From positions 755,131 through 819,130 of the forward strand of contig NZ_KB976986.1 in NCBI RefSeq assembly GCF_000399665.1: 64,000 nt of DNA. The letters are read 5' to 3'. Positions 17,722-28,046 of the stretch are shown here, piece by piece (position 1 is the first letter of the stretch; each line of letters opens with the position of its first letter). Origin of the DNA: Acinetobacter calcoaceticus ANC 3811. Lineage in GTDB: Bacteria; Pseudomonadota; Gammaproteobacteria; Pseudomonadales; Moraxellaceae. A model generated the notes under the pieces. That model saw nothing but the letters and a program-made list of their open reading frames with translations. It had not been told where the DNA came from and searched no databases. Made by a program: the position numbers and the translations under genes.

Positions 17722-19077
17722 ATGAGTGCATTATTTATGATTGCAGCAGCGGCTCTTTTACTTGGTCCTTTAATTGCAATCCATGAGTTCGGTCATTATT
17801 GGGTGGCACGAAGACTAGGTGTTAAAGTTTTAGTGTATTCCATTGGTTTTGGACCTACATTACTCAAGTGGACATCAAAAAAATCTGGCATCAAATATCA
17901 ACTTTCAGCTTTACCATTAGGCGGCTATGTAAAAATGCTCGATGAGCGTGAAGGTAATGTTGCAGAACAGGATTTACCTTATGCATTTAACCGCCAAAAA
18001 CCATGGAAACGTATAGCAATTGTTGCAGCTGGTCCTTTAATTAACCTGATTTTTGCTGTCTTGCTTTTCTGGATCTTATTCTTACCCGCACAAGAACAAC
18101 TGAACACTAGAGTTGGTAAAGTCATACCGAACTCACCAGCAGCAACCGCACAAATGCAAGTCGGTGACAAGATTATTGCTGTTGATGGGGAAGAAACACA
18201 AACTTGGGAAAAGCTTAACTTTGCTTTGATTGACCGTGTAGGTGAGACTGGTAGTGTAAATGTTGATATAGATCGTGCAGGTACTGAAAAAAATATTGTT
18301 TTACCGATTAAAGATTTCTTAAAAAATCAAAATGAATCAGCTTTAGATGTGTTAGGTTTTTTACCATACCGTCCTGTTATTCCAGCTGTTGTTACTGAGT
18401 TGACTCAAGATGGAGCTGCAATTCGTCAAGGAATGAAAGTAGGTGATCGTATTGTTTCAATTAACGGTCAAGCCATGAAAGACTGGTTTGATGTTGTCGA
18501 GGTCGTACAACATTCTCCAGAAAAATTACTTAATATTGATGTGTTGCGTAATAGTCAATTAGTCCATTTGCAAGTCATGCCTCAAGGAAAAAAAGATAAC
18601 ATGGGGCAAGTGAGTGGTGTCTTGGGCGTGAAAAGTGATGCGGGAAAAATTACAATTCCTGACGAATATAAGCAAACAATTCAATATACTCCAATACAAG
18701 CTTTCGAGATGTCACTAGATAAAACTGGTCAAATCTCTAGCATGATATTGAGTTCAATAGTAAAAATGGTTAAAGGTTTAATTGGTTTAGAAAATCTTTC
18801 TGGCCCAATTACAATCGCAAAAGTAGCGGGACAAAGTGCAGAAATGGGATGGCAGACTTTTATCTCATTTATGGCTTTAATGAGTGTAAGTCTTGGAATT
18901 TTAAATTTATTACCAATTCCAATGCTAGATGGTGGACATCTGGTTTATTACATTATTGAAGCTATTCGTGGGAAGCCTGTTTCTGAACAAATACAAATGT
19001 TTGGTCTAAAAATTGGTATGGTACTGCTCGGTAGTATGATGCTTTTGGCTTTATTTAACGATTTTATGCGTTTGTAA
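17722..19077 (+). CDS. rseP: RIP metalloprotease RseP
   Basis: The 451-residue inner membrane site-2 protease has the zinc motif HEFGH in AIHEFGHYWVARRLG near residue 22, two periplasmic PDZ domains (about 115-200 and 210-290) and the C-terminal LLPIPMLDGGHLVYY with the third metal ligand. In E. coli it cuts RseA in the sigma-E response and removes signal peptide remnants. Whether Acinetobacter has a matching sigma-E pathway cannot be judged here. AGGAGG precedes the ATG, which lies one base past the dxr stop. Confidence 0.96.
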   Translation: MSALFMIAAAALLLGPLIAIHEFGHYWVARRLGVKVLVYSIGFGPTLLKWTSKKSGIKYQLSALPLGGYVKMLDEREGNVAEQDLPYAFNRQKPWKRIAIVAAGPLINLIFAVLLFWILFLPAQEQLNTRVGKVIPNSPAATAQMQVGDKIIAVDGEETQTWEKLNFALIDRVGETGSVNVDIDRAGTEKNIVLPIKDFLKNQNESALDVLGFLPYRPVIPAVVTELTQDGAAIRQGMKVGDRIVSINGQAMKDWFDVVEVVQHSPEKLLNIDVLRNSQLVHLQVMPQGKKDNMGQVSGVLGVKSDAGKITIPDEYKQTIQYTPIQAFEMSLDKTGQISSMILSSIVKMVKGLIGLENLSGPITIAKVAGQSAEMGWQTFISFMALMSVSLGILNLLPIPMLDGGHLVYYIIEAIRGKPVSEQIQMFGLKIGMVLLGSMMLLALFNDFMRL

Positions 19078-19114
19078 ACGTATATGGATTTATAACTTAC
19101 TGGAAAAAACTGGC

Positions 19115-21640
19115 ATGCGGCACACACATTTTTTAATGCCTTTGGCACTTGTTAGCGCTATGGCAGCGGTACAACAAGCATATGCAGCTGATGATTTCGT
19201 TGTTCGAGATATTCGCGTAGATGGCTTAGTCCGTCTTACTCCTGCAAATGTTTCTACCATGTTGCCAATCAACAGTGGCGATCGCGTTAATGAACCGATG
19301 ATCGCAGAAGCAATTCGAATATTGTATGCCACTGGACTTTTTGACGATATTAAAGCATCAAGAGATAACGATACTTTAGTTTTTAATGTCGTTGAACGAC
19401 CAATTATTTCAAAACTTGAATTTAAGGGTAACAAACTTATTCCTAAAGAGGCTTTAGAGCAAGGCCTTAAAAAAATGGGTATTGCTGAAGGCGAGGTTTT
19501 TAAGAAGTCAGCTTTACAAACAATTGAAACTGAATTAGAGCAGCAATATACTCAGCAAGGCCGTTATGATGCTGATGTATCTGTTGATACAATAGCTCGT
19601 CCAAATAACCGTGTTGAACTTAAATTAAACTTTAATGAAGGTACAGCCGCTAAAGTTTTTAATATCAATATTATTGGTAATACTGTTTTTAAAGACAGTG
19701 AAATTAAACAAGCCTTTGCAGTTAAAGAAAGCGGTTGGGCTTCAATCGTAACTCGTAATGACCGTTATGCTAGAGAGAAAATGGCAGCGAGCCTTGAAGC
19801 TTTGCGTGCGATGTATCTGAATAAGGGTTATATCAATTTTCATATCAATAACTCACAGCTTAATATTAGTGAAGATAAGAAGAACATCTTTATTGAAGTT
19901 GCCGTAGAGGAAGGCAGTCAATTTAAATTTGGACAAACCAAGTTTTTAGGTGATGCACTTTATAAACCTGAAGAGTTACAAGCTTTAAAAATCTATAAAG
20001 ATGGCGATACTTATTCTCAAGAAAAAGTAAATGCTGTTAAGCAATTGTTATTGCGTAAATATGGTAATGCTGGTTATTACTTTGCAGATGTAAATATTGT
20101 TCCACAAATTAATAACGATACAGGTGTTGTTGACTTAAATTACTATGTAAATCCAGGTCAGCAAGTTACTGTACGTCGTATTAATTTTACTGGTAACAGT
20201 AAAACTGCCGATGAAGTATTACGTCGTGAAATGCGTCAAATGGAAGGCGCTTTAGCGAGTAATGAAAAAATTGATTTGTCTAAGGTTCGTTTAGAGCGTA
20301 CAGGATTCTTCAAAACTGTTGATATTAAACCAGCTCGTATTCCAAACTCACCAGATCAGGTGGATTTAAACGTAAACGTTGAAGAACAACACTCGGGGAC
20401 TACCACATTAGCGGTAGGTTACTCACAAAGTGGTGGTATTACATTCCAAGCAGGTTTGAGTCAAACTAACTTTATGGGAACGGGTAATCGTGTTGCGATC
20501 GATTTATCTCGTTCTGAAACTCAAGATTACTATAACTTAAGCGTTACTGATCCTTACTTCACAATTGATGGGGTAAGCCGAGGTTATAACGTTTACTATC
20601 GTAAGACAAAACTAAATGACGACTATAACGTTAATAATTACGTTACTGATAGTTTTGGTGGTAGTTTAAGTTTTGGTTATCCAATTGATGAAAATCAAAG
20701 TTTAAGTGCTTCAGTTGGTATTGATAATACTAAAGTAACCACAGGTGCCTTTGTTTCTACTTATGTCCGTGACTACTTGAAGGCAAATGGTGGTAAAGCA
20801 ACAGGTACAGAGACCTATTGCCCAATTGATAAACAAGTTCCTATAAAAGATGAAAATGGTGTTATTACCGGTACTGCTCCATGTGATGAGAAGGACCTAA
20901 AAACTTATGAAAATGCATTTGAAGGTGAGTTCTTTACCTATAACTTAAACTTAGGTTGGTCATATAACACATTAAACCGCCCAATTTTCCCAACCTCAGG
21001 TATGTCTCATCGTGTAGGTCTGGAAATTGGTTTACCAGGTAGTGATGTTGAATACCAAAAAGCAACTTATGATGCTCAGGCATTCTTTCCTATTGGTACT
21101 ACAGGCTTTGTACTTCGTGGCTATGGTAAGTTGGGCTATGGTAATGATTTACCATTCTATAAAAACTTCTATGCCGGCGGTTATGGCTCTGTCCGTGGTT
21201 ATGATAACAGTACCTTGGGTCCGAAATATTCAAGTGTAAATTTACAAGAAGAGCAAAAAGATGACTCTTCTCCGGAAGAAGTGGGTGGTAACGCTCTTGT
21301 ACAATTTGGTACTGAGCTAGCTTTACCATTACCTTTCAAAGGTGATTGGACTCGCCAAGTGAGACCAGTTATTTTTGCTGAAGGTGGTCAGGTATTCGAT
21401 ACTAAGTGTGATGTTGGTTCTTATTCTATGCTTATGAATGGGCAGAAAATAGAAAACGCTAAAAAATACTGTGAAGATAACTATGGCTTCGACTTAGGTA
21501 ATATGCGTTATAGCGTAGGTGTTGGTTTTACATGGATTACCATGATCGGACCATTATCTCTTAGCTATGCATTCCCACTAAATGATAAGCCTGGTGATGA
21601 AACTAAAGAGATCCAGTTTGAAATCGGTCGTACTTTCTAA
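19115..21640 (+). CDS. bamA: outer membrane protein assembly factor BamA
   Basis: The 841-residue Omp85 protein inserts beta-barrel proteins in the outer membrane. It has a signal peptide ending near VQQAYA, five POTRA domains (about 25-425; the first begins FVVRDIRVDGLVRL) and a C-terminal barrel. The barrel includes GYGSVRGYDNSTLGP, the conserved VRGF/Y loop-6 motif, and ends in IGRTF with the terminal phenylalanine expected of the outer membrane signal. A cysteine pair (about 569/589) lies in an extracellular loop. skp follows by 40 bases. Confidence 0.97.
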   Translation: MRHTHFLMPLALVSAMAAVQQAYAADDFVVRDIRVDGLVRLTPANVSTMLPINSGDRVNEPMIAEAIRILYATGLFDDIKASRDNDTLVFNVVERPIISKLEFKGNKLIPKEALEQGLKKMGIAEGEVFKKSALQTIETELEQQYTQQGRYDADVSVDTIARPNNRVELKLNFNEGTAAKVFNINIIGNTVFKDSEIKQAFAVKESGWASIVTRNDRYAREKMAASLEALRAMYLNKGYINFHINNSQLNISEDKKNIFIEVAVEEGSQFKFGQTKFLGDALYKPEELQALKIYKDGDTYSQEKVNAVKQLLLRKYGNAGYYFADVNIVPQINNDTGVVDLNYYVNPGQQVTVRRINFTGNSKTADEVLRREMRQMEGALASNEKIDLSKVRLERTGFFKTVDIKPARIPNSPDQVDLNVNVEEQHSGTTTLAVGYSQSGGITFQAGLSQTNFMGTGNRVAIDLSRSETQDYYNLSVTDPYFTIDGVSRGYNVYYRKTKLNDDYNVNNYVTDSFGGSLSFGYPIDENQSLSASVGIDNTKVTTGAFVSTYVRDYLKANGGKATGTETYCPIDKQVPIKDENGVITGTAPCDEKDLKTYENAFEGEFFTYNLNLGWSYNTLNRPIFPTSGMSHRVGLEIGLPGSDVEYQKATYDAQAFFPIGTTGFVLRGYGKLGYGNDLPFYKNFYAGGYGSVRGYDNSTLGPKYSSVNLQEEQKDDSSPEEVGGNALVQFGTELALPLPFKGDWTRQVRPVIFAEGGQVFDTKCDVGSYSMLMNGQKIENAKKYCEDNYGFDLGNMRYSVGVGFTWITMIGPLSLSYAFPLNDKPGDETKEIQFEIGRTF

Positions 21641-21680
21641 GTACGACTTGACTAAACACGAAATAAGGACACAAATTTAA

Positions 21681-22181
21681 ATGAAAAAATTAAATATATT
21701 GATGTTAGGACTAGGTCTGACAGTTTCTGCTATGACTAATGCAGCAGGTTATGGTGTTATTGATCTTGCTAAAGTTGTTGAAAGCAGTGTTTATTTGAAA
21801 CAACAAAACGCAAGTTTAAATCAATCAGTTAAACCAACCACAACTCGTCTTGAGCAGTTAGGTAAAGAATTGGAAGGTCTTCAACGTCAAGCCCAAACTC
21901 AAGGGCAAAAAATGAAAGAAGATGATATTAAAAAGCTCCAAGCGCAATATCAAACAAAACTCAATGAATTTAATTCTACTCAACAAGGTTTGCAGTCTAA
22001 AGTTCAAACTAGTTTGCAAGGAATGAACTCAACTTTTGAGACTCGTGTGAAGCAAGCAGCTGAACAATTACGAAAAGAAAATAATCTTGACTTCATTTTG
22101 AATAAAAATTCAACTGTTGCCTATGACGCTAAGTATGATTTAACTGATAAAATGATACAAAAGGTTAATTCAATGAAATAA
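21681..22181 (+). CDS. skp: periplasmic chaperone Skp/OmpH
   Basis: The 166-residue product has a signal peptide ([19 protein letters not shown]), the start [13 protein letters not shown] typical of Skp, and long charged helices (about 45-125) that form the tentacles of the trimer. It holds unfolded outer membrane proteins in the periplasm. Its place between bamA and lpxD is conserved in gammaproteobacteria. Confidence 0.94.
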   Translation: MKKLNILMLGLGLTVSAMTNAAGYGVIDLAKVVESSVYLKQQNASLNQSVKPTTTRLEQLGKELEGLQRQAQTQGQKMKEDDIKKLQAQYQTKLNEFNSTQQGLQSKVQTSLQGMNSTFETRVKQAAEQLRKENNLDFILNKNSTVAYDAKYDLTDKMIQKVNSMK

Positions 22182-22185
22182 ATTA

Positions 22186-23256
22186 ATGAAAGTGCAACAA
22201 TATCGTTTAGATGAACTAGCTCACCTAGTAAATGGTGAGTTAGTAGGTACGGGTAGTCTTCAATTTCTAAACTTAGCAAGTTTAGAAAATGCGGAAACTC
22301 ATCAGATTGCTTTCGTGAATGGCGAAAAGTATATTGATCAAGCAAAGACTAGCCGTGCAGGTGCGTACATTGTTACAAGCCTTATCAAAGAACAGCTTAC
22401 TGACAAACAAAATTTTATTATTGTTGATAATCCTTATTTAGCTTTTGCCATACTTACGCATGTTTTTGATAAAAAAATTACATCAGTAGGTATAGAAAGT
22501 ACGGCTCAAATTCATCCTTCTGCGATCGTTTCTGAAACAGCATATATTGGTCACTATGTCGTAATTGGCGAAAATTGTGTGGTCGGCGATAACACGATTA
22601 TTCAGTCTCACACTCGACTGGACGATAATGTGGAAATCGGAAAAGATTGTTTTATTGATGCCCATGTCACTATTACTGGTGGATCTAAATTATTTGATCG
22701 TGTGCGAGTTCATGCAAGTACTGTAATTGGTAGTGAGGGCTTTGGCTTTGCACCATATCAAGGAAAGTGGCATCGCATTGCTCAATTGGGTTCAGTTATT
22801 GTGGGTAATGATGTTCGCATTGGTTCAAATTGTAGTATTGATCGAGGTGCACTAGACAACACAATTTTGGAAGATGGGGTAATTATTGATAACCTTGTGC
22901 AAATCGCGCATAACGTTCATATTGGTTCAAATACGGCTATCGCTGCTAAGTGTGGAATTGCTGGTAGTGTTAAAATTGGCAAAAACTGTATTCTAGCAGG
23001 GGCTTGTGGTGTGTCAGGGCACCTTTCTATTACTGATAATGTGACTTTGACTGGAATGTCAATGGTCACAAAAAATATTTCTGAAGCTGGTACTTACTCT
23101 TCAGGAATTGGATTGTTTGAAAATAGTCATTGGAAAAAGACAATTGTACGCTTACGACAATTAGCAGATGTGCCATTGACCCAAATCACTAAACGACTTG
23201 ATCATATACAAGCTCAAATAGAGTCTCTTGAATCAACCTTTAATTTGCGTAAATAG
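22186..23256 (+). CDS. lpxD: UDP-3-O-(3-hydroxyacyl)glucosamine N-acyltransferase
   Basis: The 356-residue product adds the N-linked hydroxyacyl chain in lipid A synthesis. The N-terminal uridine-binding domain is followed by hexapeptide repeats (about 100-300; e.g. [23 protein letters not shown]), forming the left-handed beta helix. The catalytic histidine is likely in [11 protein letters not shown] near residue 240. It lies four bases after the skp stop. In A. baumannii, loss of lpxA, lpxC or lpxD is known to cause colistin resistance through loss of LOS; here the frame is intact. Confidence 0.96.
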   Translation: MKVQQYRLDELAHLVNGELVGTGSLQFLNLASLENAETHQIAFVNGEKYIDQAKTSRAGAYIVTSLIKEQLTDKQNFIIVDNPYLAFAILTHVFDKKITSVGIESTAQIHPSAIVSETAYIGHYVVIGENCVVGDNTIIQSHTRLDDNVEIGKDCFIDAHVTITGGSKLFDRVRVHASTVIGSEGFGFAPYQGKWHRIAQLGSVIVGNDVRIGSNCSIDRGALDNTILEDGVIIDNLVQIAHNVHIGSNTAIAAKCGIAGSVKIGKNCILAGACGVSGHLSITDNVTLTGMSMVTKNISEAGTYSSGIGLFENSHWKKTIVRLRQLADVPLTQITKRLDHIQAQIESLESTFNLRK

Positions 23257-23262
23257 AATATT

Positions 23263-23748
23263 ATGACCGAGTCAACTACACCTAAATTTGCCATCCCTGA
23301 ATTACCAATGCAGATTCAAACGATTCGTCAATATTTGCCGCATCGTTACCCATTCTTATTGGTTGATCGTGTGACTGAAGTTACTGACAATAGCATTGTT
23401 GGTTATAAAAATGTTTCTATCAATGAAGAGTTCCTACAGGGACATTTCCCAGAATATCCAATTATGCCTGGTGTTCTAATTGTAGAAGCATTAGCCCAAG
23501 TTTCAGGTGTTCTAGGGTTTATTATGAACAACGAAACGCCAAAACCAGGTTCTTTATTTCTCTTTGCTGGTGCTGAAAGAGTTAGATTTAAAAAACAAGT
23601 AGTTGCTGGTGACCAACTTGTATTAAAATCTGAATTAGTAATGCAAAAACGCGGTATCTACAAATATAATTGTACGGCTACCGTGGATGGTATTGTAGCA
23701 ACAACCGCTGAAATTATGATTTCACACCAAAAAACAGAGCAGGCATGA
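23263..23748 (+). CDS. fabZ: 3-hydroxyacyl-ACP dehydratase FabZ
   Basis: The 161-residue hot-dog fold enzyme dehydrates 3-hydroxyacyl-ACP in fatty acid elongation and competes with LpxA for hydroxyacyl-ACP. The catalytic histidine and glutamate are in LQGHFPEYPIMPGVLIVEAL; the N-terminal HRYPFLLVDRVTE is typical. Its stop overlaps the lpxA start (ATGA). Confidence 0.96.
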   Translation: MTESTTPKFAIPELPMQIQTIRQYLPHRYPFLLVDRVTEVTDNSIVGYKNVSINEEFLQGHFPEYPIMPGVLIVEALAQVSGVLGFIMNNETPKPGSLFLFAGAERVRFKKQVVAGDQLVLKSELVMQKRGIYKYNCTATVDGIVATTAEIMISHQKTEQA

Positions 23749-24533
23749 GCAATCACGACTTAATTCATTCTACGGCCATTATTGATCCATCTGCAGTGAT
23801 TGCTCCAGATGTCCAGATAGGACCTTATTGCGTTATCGGTCCAAATGTGACTATTGGTGCAGGTACTAAGCTACATTCACATGTAGTGGTGGGTGGTTTT
23901 ACCAAAATTGGTCAAAATAATGAGATTTTCCAGTTCGCAAGTGTTGGTGAAGTTTGCCAAGACTTGAAATATCAAGGTGAAGAAACTTGGTTAGAGATTG
24001 GTGATCATAATTTAATTCGTGAACATTGCAGTTTACATAGAGGAACTGTGCAGGATAATGCTTTAACTAAAATAGGAAGTCATAACCTATTGATGGTTAA
24101 TACTCATATTGCACATGACTGTATCGTTGGTGACCATAATATTTTTGCGAATAATGTTGGTGTTGCTGGACATGTACACATAGGCGATCACACCATTATT
24201 GGCGGTAATTCTGGTATTCATCAATTCTGTAAAATCGATTCTTACAGTATGGTGGGTGGGGCATCATTAATTTTAAAGGATGTACCTGCTTACGTTATGG
24301 CTTCTGGTAACCCAGCCCATGCGTTTGGTATTAATATCGAAGGAATGCGTAGAAAGGGTTGGTCTAAAAATACAATTCAAGGCCTCAGAGAGGCTTATAA
24401 GTTAATTTTTAAATCAGGGCTTACTTCTGTTCAAGCTGTTGCACAGATTAAAAGCGATATTCTTCCGAATGTTCCAGAAGCTCAGTTATTAATTGACTCT
24501 GTTGAAAAATCAGAGCGTGGTATTGTTCGCTAA
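23745..24533 (+). CDS. lpxA: UDP-N-acetylglucosamine acyltransferase
   Basis: The 262-residue product transfers 3-hydroxyacyl from ACP to UDP-GlcNAc, the first step of lipid A synthesis. The hexapeptide repeat domain covers about residues 8-190 (IDPSAVIAPDVQIGPYCVIG at the start). The catalytic histidine is in NTHIAHDCIVGDHN. The C-terminal helical domain follows AFGINIEGMRRKG. It is the last gene of the run and is followed by a strong terminator; lpxB is not next to it here. Confidence 0.97.
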   Translation: MSNHDLIHSTAIIDPSAVIAPDVQIGPYCVIGPNVTIGAGTKLHSHVVVGGFTKIGQNNEIFQFASVGEVCQDLKYQGEETWLEIGDHNLIREHCSLHRGTVQDNALTKIGSHNLLMVNTHIAHDCIVGDHNIFANNVGVAGHVHIGDHTIIGGNSGIHQFCKIDSYSMVGGASLILKDVPAYVMASGNPAHAFGINIEGMRRKGWSKNTIQGLREAYKLIFKSGLTSVQAVAQIKSDILPNVPEAQLLIDSVEKSERGIVR

Positions 24534-24546
24534 TAAAATTTATTAA

Positions 24547-24580
24547 AAAAAGACACTGCATATTGCAGTGTCTTTTTTTT
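24547..24580. terminator. bidirectional terminator lpxA/cpoB
   Basis: A stem AGACACTGCA/TGCAGTGTCT (24551-24560, 24564-24573) flanked by A and T tracts lies between the convergent lpxA and cpoB genes. Confidence 0.92.
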
Positions 24581-24591
24581 GCTTAAAATTA

Positions 24592-25458
24592 TTACTTATT
24601 AAAAAATTTGGCTTCTTCAGATTTTGGATACTGACTTAAAATTTTAGTTTTATATTGATTTGCTGAAGCTGCATTTTTATCGACATCTTTAGCAATACTA
24701 TAGAGTTGATAAAGAGCACGAGGAGCTTTACTCGAATTTGGATATCGAGTTGCTACTACATTATAGTTCTTTTTCGCCTCATTGTAGTTTACTGGATCAG
24801 TTGCTAAATTGAATTCAGCTAACCAAAAATAAGCATTTCCCGTATAAACACTATTCGGGTGGTTTTTGATAAAGTTTTGCATTGGAGCAATCGCTTTTTT
24901 GGCTCCACCTTGCTTATAGGCATCTAAAGCTACAGTGTAAGCTGCCTTTTCAAGCTCTACAGGGTTTGATTGGTTTTGTGAGGGCGGCTGCTGAGGTGCT
25001 TCTGGTTGTGGTGGTGGAGTAGTGGAAGAGGTGCTTATTGGAGCAGCATTCACTACTTTGTTATCTGCTGTAGAGGCTTCTGTGCTTGCGGTAGCTGGAG
25101 TATCACTATTTGCAGGATTATCTGATGATGCACTTTCTGGATCAACCTTCTGATTAAGTAGTTCTAAGCGCTGATCTAAATCGGTATAGCGATTAGATAA
25201 ATCTTTTTTCAATTGTTCAATATCGTTAGATTGCTCTTCTAATTGCCCACGTAAGGTGCGTACATCATTCTCTAATTGTTGGTTTTTCTGCATTAATTCC
25301 CAGTTTAAATTACTAGGTACTGAATCATTATTAGAAGAAGTGTTAGTTGTACTACCACCGCTTTGGCTTAAACCACGAGACTCAATTGGAATGTTGGCAT
25401 AGAGAGAGGTAGTGCTCATTAAGGCAATAAATAATAAAGAATGCTTCATCAATCGCAT
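24592..25458 (-). CDS. cpoB: Tol-Pal system coordinator CpoB/YbgF
   Basis: The 288-residue periplasmic protein has a signal peptide (LLFIALMSTTSLYA), a coiled-coil segment (about 50-108, MQKNQQLENDVRTLRGQLEE) for trimerisation, a long Ser/Thr/Pro/Ala-rich linker (about 110-168) and a C-terminal TPR domain (about 168-288, AYTVALDAYKQGGAKKA). In E. coli CpoB links outer membrane constriction with peptidoglycan synthesis. It usually follows pal; here it stands alone next to the SRP RNA gene. A start at the fourth codon is also possible. Confidence 0.9.
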   Translation of the reverse strand: MRLMKHSLLFIALMSTTSLYANIPIESRGLSQSGGSTTNTSSNNDSVPSNLNWELMQKNQQLENDVRTLRGQLEEQSNDIEQLKKDLSNRYTDLDQRLELLNQKVDPESASSDNPANSDTPATASTEASTADNKVVNAAPISTSSTTPPPQPEAPQQPPSQNQSNPVELEKAAYTVALDAYKQGGAKKAIAPMQNFIKNHPNSVYTGNAYFWLAEFNLATDPVNYNEAKKNYNVVATRYPNSSKAPRALYQLYSIAKDVDKNAASANQYKTKILSQYPKSEEAKFFNK

Positions 25459-25723
25459 GAGTATAGGTCCATAATTTTATGTAAAAGCCAACTTAAAAAA
25501 GGAATATGTAAACTATTCACTTAACTATCTAAGATTTTAATTGGTCCATGCAATTAAAACAGCAAACAATATAAATGCAAGAATAGTTTACAATCTTCAA
25601 GCATATTTTATCCAAAAGAAGATACAAGAAAGAATATAGGAGAGTGATGTATAGAAATTAATGGGTTTTTGCTGATGAATTAATCAATTGAAACATAAAC
25701 TTGCTTAAAACGGTGAAGAAGGC

Positions 25724-25751
25724 TTGCAACTATTTTAAAAATCTCTATACT
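25724..25751 (+). promoter_or_regulatory. promoter of the SRP RNA gene
   Basis: TTGCAA (25724-25729) and TATACT (25746-25751) are separated by 16 bases, with the RNA 5' end expected about 12 bases downstream. It fits a sigma-70 promoter for ffs. Confidence 0.7.
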
Positions 25752-25763
25752 CTGTTTTGCAAT

Positions 25764-25873
<110 letters not shown>

Positions 25874-25883
25874 ACCATTTCTT

Positions 25884-26366
25884 TCAGTCCACTCTCCGTT
25901 GGACAGCTTTTATAATTACATCTAAATCAAATCCTCTATATTGTAAAAATCTAATCTGTTTTGCTTTAAGCTTTGGATCTTTTTCAACTTCTTCGCCAAA
26001 TTTTTTCACTTTCAGTTGATATGCTTGTTCTATCCAGTCAATATTGTGTATATCCTCTGCGATTAAATCATTTTCGATCTGTTTTGTTTTTAAAGCTTGT
26101 TTAATACGTTTCGGCCCTTTGCCTTTGCGAATCTGGCTAGCAAGCATTTGTTCAGCAACACGTTGATCACTTTGATAATTCTTTTCAGATAATTCCTCAA
26201 CAAGTTGCTGGACCTCTTCAGGATTTTGCGCATAACGAGTTAATTTTTCAATAAGCTCTGCTTTGGAATAATCTCGACGGGTCAATAAAGCAAAAGCATA
26301 AGATCGTAAACGCTGACCTGTAAGCAAAGCTCGTTGTTGAGACTGTTCTTCAGTTCTTTTGAACAT
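25884..26366 (-). CDS. recX: recombination regulator RecX
   Basis: The 160-residue product has the RecX pattern of three-helix repeats: RLRSYAFALLTRRDYSKAELIEKL at the N-terminus, then a middle repeat with RKGKGPKRIKQALKTKQI, and the C-terminal KAKQIRFLQYRGFDLDVI. RecX caps and inhibits RecA filaments. It follows recA on the same strand, with a terminator between them that should lower its expression. GGGAAAT lies upstream of the ATG. Confidence 0.94.
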   Translation of the reverse strand: MFKRTEEQSQQRALLTGQRLRSYAFALLTRRDYSKAELIEKLTRYAQNPEEVQQLVEELSEKNYQSDQRVAEQMLASQIRKGKGPKRIKQALKTKQIENDLIAEDIHNIDWIEQAYQLKVKKFGEEVEKDPKLKAKQIRFLQYRGFDLDVIIKAVQRRVD

Positions 26367-26385
26367 AGTATTAGATTTCCCTTGT

Positions 26386-26410
26386 AAAAAAACGCCCCGA
26401 AGGGCGTTTT
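26386..26410 (-). terminator. recA-recX intergenic terminator
   Basis: A 9-bp stem AAAACGCCC/GGGCGTTTT (26389-26397, 26402-26410) with a UUCG-type loop in the RNA is followed by a T tract on the minus strand. It should end most recA transcripts, leaving recX to read-through. Confidence 0.88.
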
Positions 26411-26425
26411 AAAGCGCATGAATAA

Positions 26426-27472
26426 TTAAGATTCTAATAAAAGATCAGCTTCTTCTTCAGCTTCAACTTGATCAGTAGTAGTACCAGTTGTTAACAGTTG
26501 TTCACGGATATTACGTTCAATCTCTCCAGCCATTTGAGGGTTCTCTTCAAAGTGACGAATAACATTGTTCTTACCTTGACCAATTTTACTACCTTGATAT
26601 GAGTACCAAGCACCTGCTTTTTGTACGATATCTTGCTGTACAGCTAAATCTACAAGTTCGCCTAGCTGGTTTGTGCCTTTACCATATAGGATTTGGAAAA
26701 GAGCTTCTCTGAAAGGAGGCGCCATTTTGTTTTTAACAACTTTAACGCGAGTTTCAGAGCCGACGATTTCATCGCCTTCTTTTACTTGACCAATACGGCG
26801 GATATCTAAACGTACAGAAGCGTAGAACTTCAATGCGTTACCACCAGTTGTGGTCTCAGGGCTACCAAACATTACCCCAATCTTCATACGGATTTGGTTA
26901 ATGAAAATAACCATACAGTTTGAGCGCTTAGCATTACCTGTAATTTTACGAAGTGCCTGACTCATTAGACGAGCTTGCAAGCCCATATGAGAGTCACCCA
27001 TCTCACCTTCGATTTCTGCTTTAGGGGTAAGTGCCGCGACTGAATCGACAACAATCATATCAATTGCGCCAGAGCGAACCAACATATCTGCAATTTCGAG
27101 TGCTTGTTCACCGTTATCAGGCTGTGATACAAGCAGGTTATCAATGTCTACACCAAGCTTGCGTGCATATTGTGGATCTAATGCGTGCTCTGCATCGATA
27201 AATGCACAAGTACCGCCAGTTTTTTGACATTGTGCAATCGCTTGTAGAGTCATTGTGGTTTTACCAGAAGATTCTGGACCATAAATCTCGACAATACGAC
27301 CTTTTGGTAAACCACCAATCCCCAATGCAATATCTAAAGTCAAAGAGCCTGTAGACACAGCTTCAACAGCTTGAACAGTGTTGTCACCGAGACGCATCAC
27401 CGTATTTTTGCCAAATTGTTTCTCAATTTGACTTAGCGCGGCTTGTAATGCTTTGCTTTTATTCTCATCCAT
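26426..27472 (-). CDS. recA: recombinase RecA
   Basis: The 348-residue product carries the RecA core: Walker [10 protein letters not shown] near residue 66, Walker [12 protein letters not shown], the L1 loop region [14 protein letters not shown] and L2 region [27 protein letters not shown]. It drives homologous recombination and DNA repair. The C-terminus is acidic ([13 protein letters not shown]), as usual. Acinetobacter lacks a canonical LexA, and I see no LexA box in the leader. A 5' UTR effect on recA expression has been reported in A. baumannii; the 145-base leader here is available for such control. Confidence 0.98.
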   Translation of the reverse strand: MDENKSKALQAALSQIEKQFGKNTVMRLGDNTVQAVEAVSTGSLTLDIALGIGGLPKGRIVEIYGPESSGKTTMTLQAIAQCQKTGGTCAFIDAEHALDPQYARKLGVDIDNLLVSQPDNGEQALEIADMLVRSGAIDMIVVDSVAALTPKAEIEGEMGDSHMGLQARLMSQALRKITGNAKRSNCMVIFINQIRMKIGVMFGSPETTTGGNALKFYASVRLDIRRIGQVKEGDEIVGSETRVKVVKNKMAPPFREALFQILYGKGTNQLGELVDLAVQQDIVQKAGAWYSYQGSKIGQGKNNVIRHFEENPQMAGEIERNIREQLLTTGTTTDQVEAEEEADLLLES

Positions 27473-27617
27473 CTCAAAAACCTCAATACTCTATGTTCAT
27501 CACGTTTAACCCAAGTGGATGCATTGAATCTCAACTTGTTTCACTGGGGTAATAGTGACAGATTTTTTCTATAGCTTCTATGTGTTGTATGTGTGTGTGC
27601 GACACAACTCGACGTTT

Positions 27618-28046
27618 TTATTCATCACCATATGACCAATTCTGATCATTTTCCTGTTTAAACCGAATAATTTGTCGACGATCCTTTTTGCCCGGTCTAT
27701 GGTCAGGTCGAGCTAGATTATGCAATTTTCGTTGGGATGCAATCAACTCCCGTCTAGCAATACTTACTTCGGTTTCTTCATAAAGTTGCTGTGCGACCGG
27801 AGCTGGACCACGTGTGTTCGAAAGAGCTTTTATCACAACAGTTTTTTTATTAAAACCTTGCTGAATAATAAGTTCCATTCCAACTCGAATTTCCTTGGAA
27901 ACTTTTACACGCTCATTATTGTGATGTACTTTACCTCCTTCAATCGCTGCTTTAGCAATTGAACGAGTTTTAAAAAAACGAGCAACCCATAACCATTTAT
28001 CGACACGCATGGTCTCTACAGCATCGTTTTCATGCAATTTTGACAT
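27618..28046 (-). CDS. hslR: ribosome-associated heat shock protein Hsp15
   Basis: The 142-residue product has an N-terminal S4 RNA-binding domain (MRVDKWLWVARFFKTRSIAK, then VHHNNERVKVSKEIRVGM) and a basic C-terminal tail (HRPGKKDRRQIIRF). Hsp15 binds 50S subunits with stalled nascent chains. Of two adjacent ATG codons (28049, 28046) the second has better spacing from AAGGA. Its start overlaps the end of the yrfG-like gene by 17 bases. The hslR-yrfG neighbourhood is also found in E. coli. Confidence 0.92.
   Translation of the reverse strand: MSKLHENDAVETMRVDKWLWVARFFKTRSIAKAAIEGGKVHHNNERVKVSKEIRVGMELIIQQGFNKKTVVIKALSNTRGPAPVAQQLYEETEVSIARRELIASQRKLHNLARPDHRPGKKDRRQIIRFKQENDQNWSYGDE

Noticed and set aside
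19090..19434. Minus-strand frames inside bamA, pyrH, frr, dxr and other core genes
   Set aside because: They mirror codon bias of real genes on the other strand and encode no recognisable protein.
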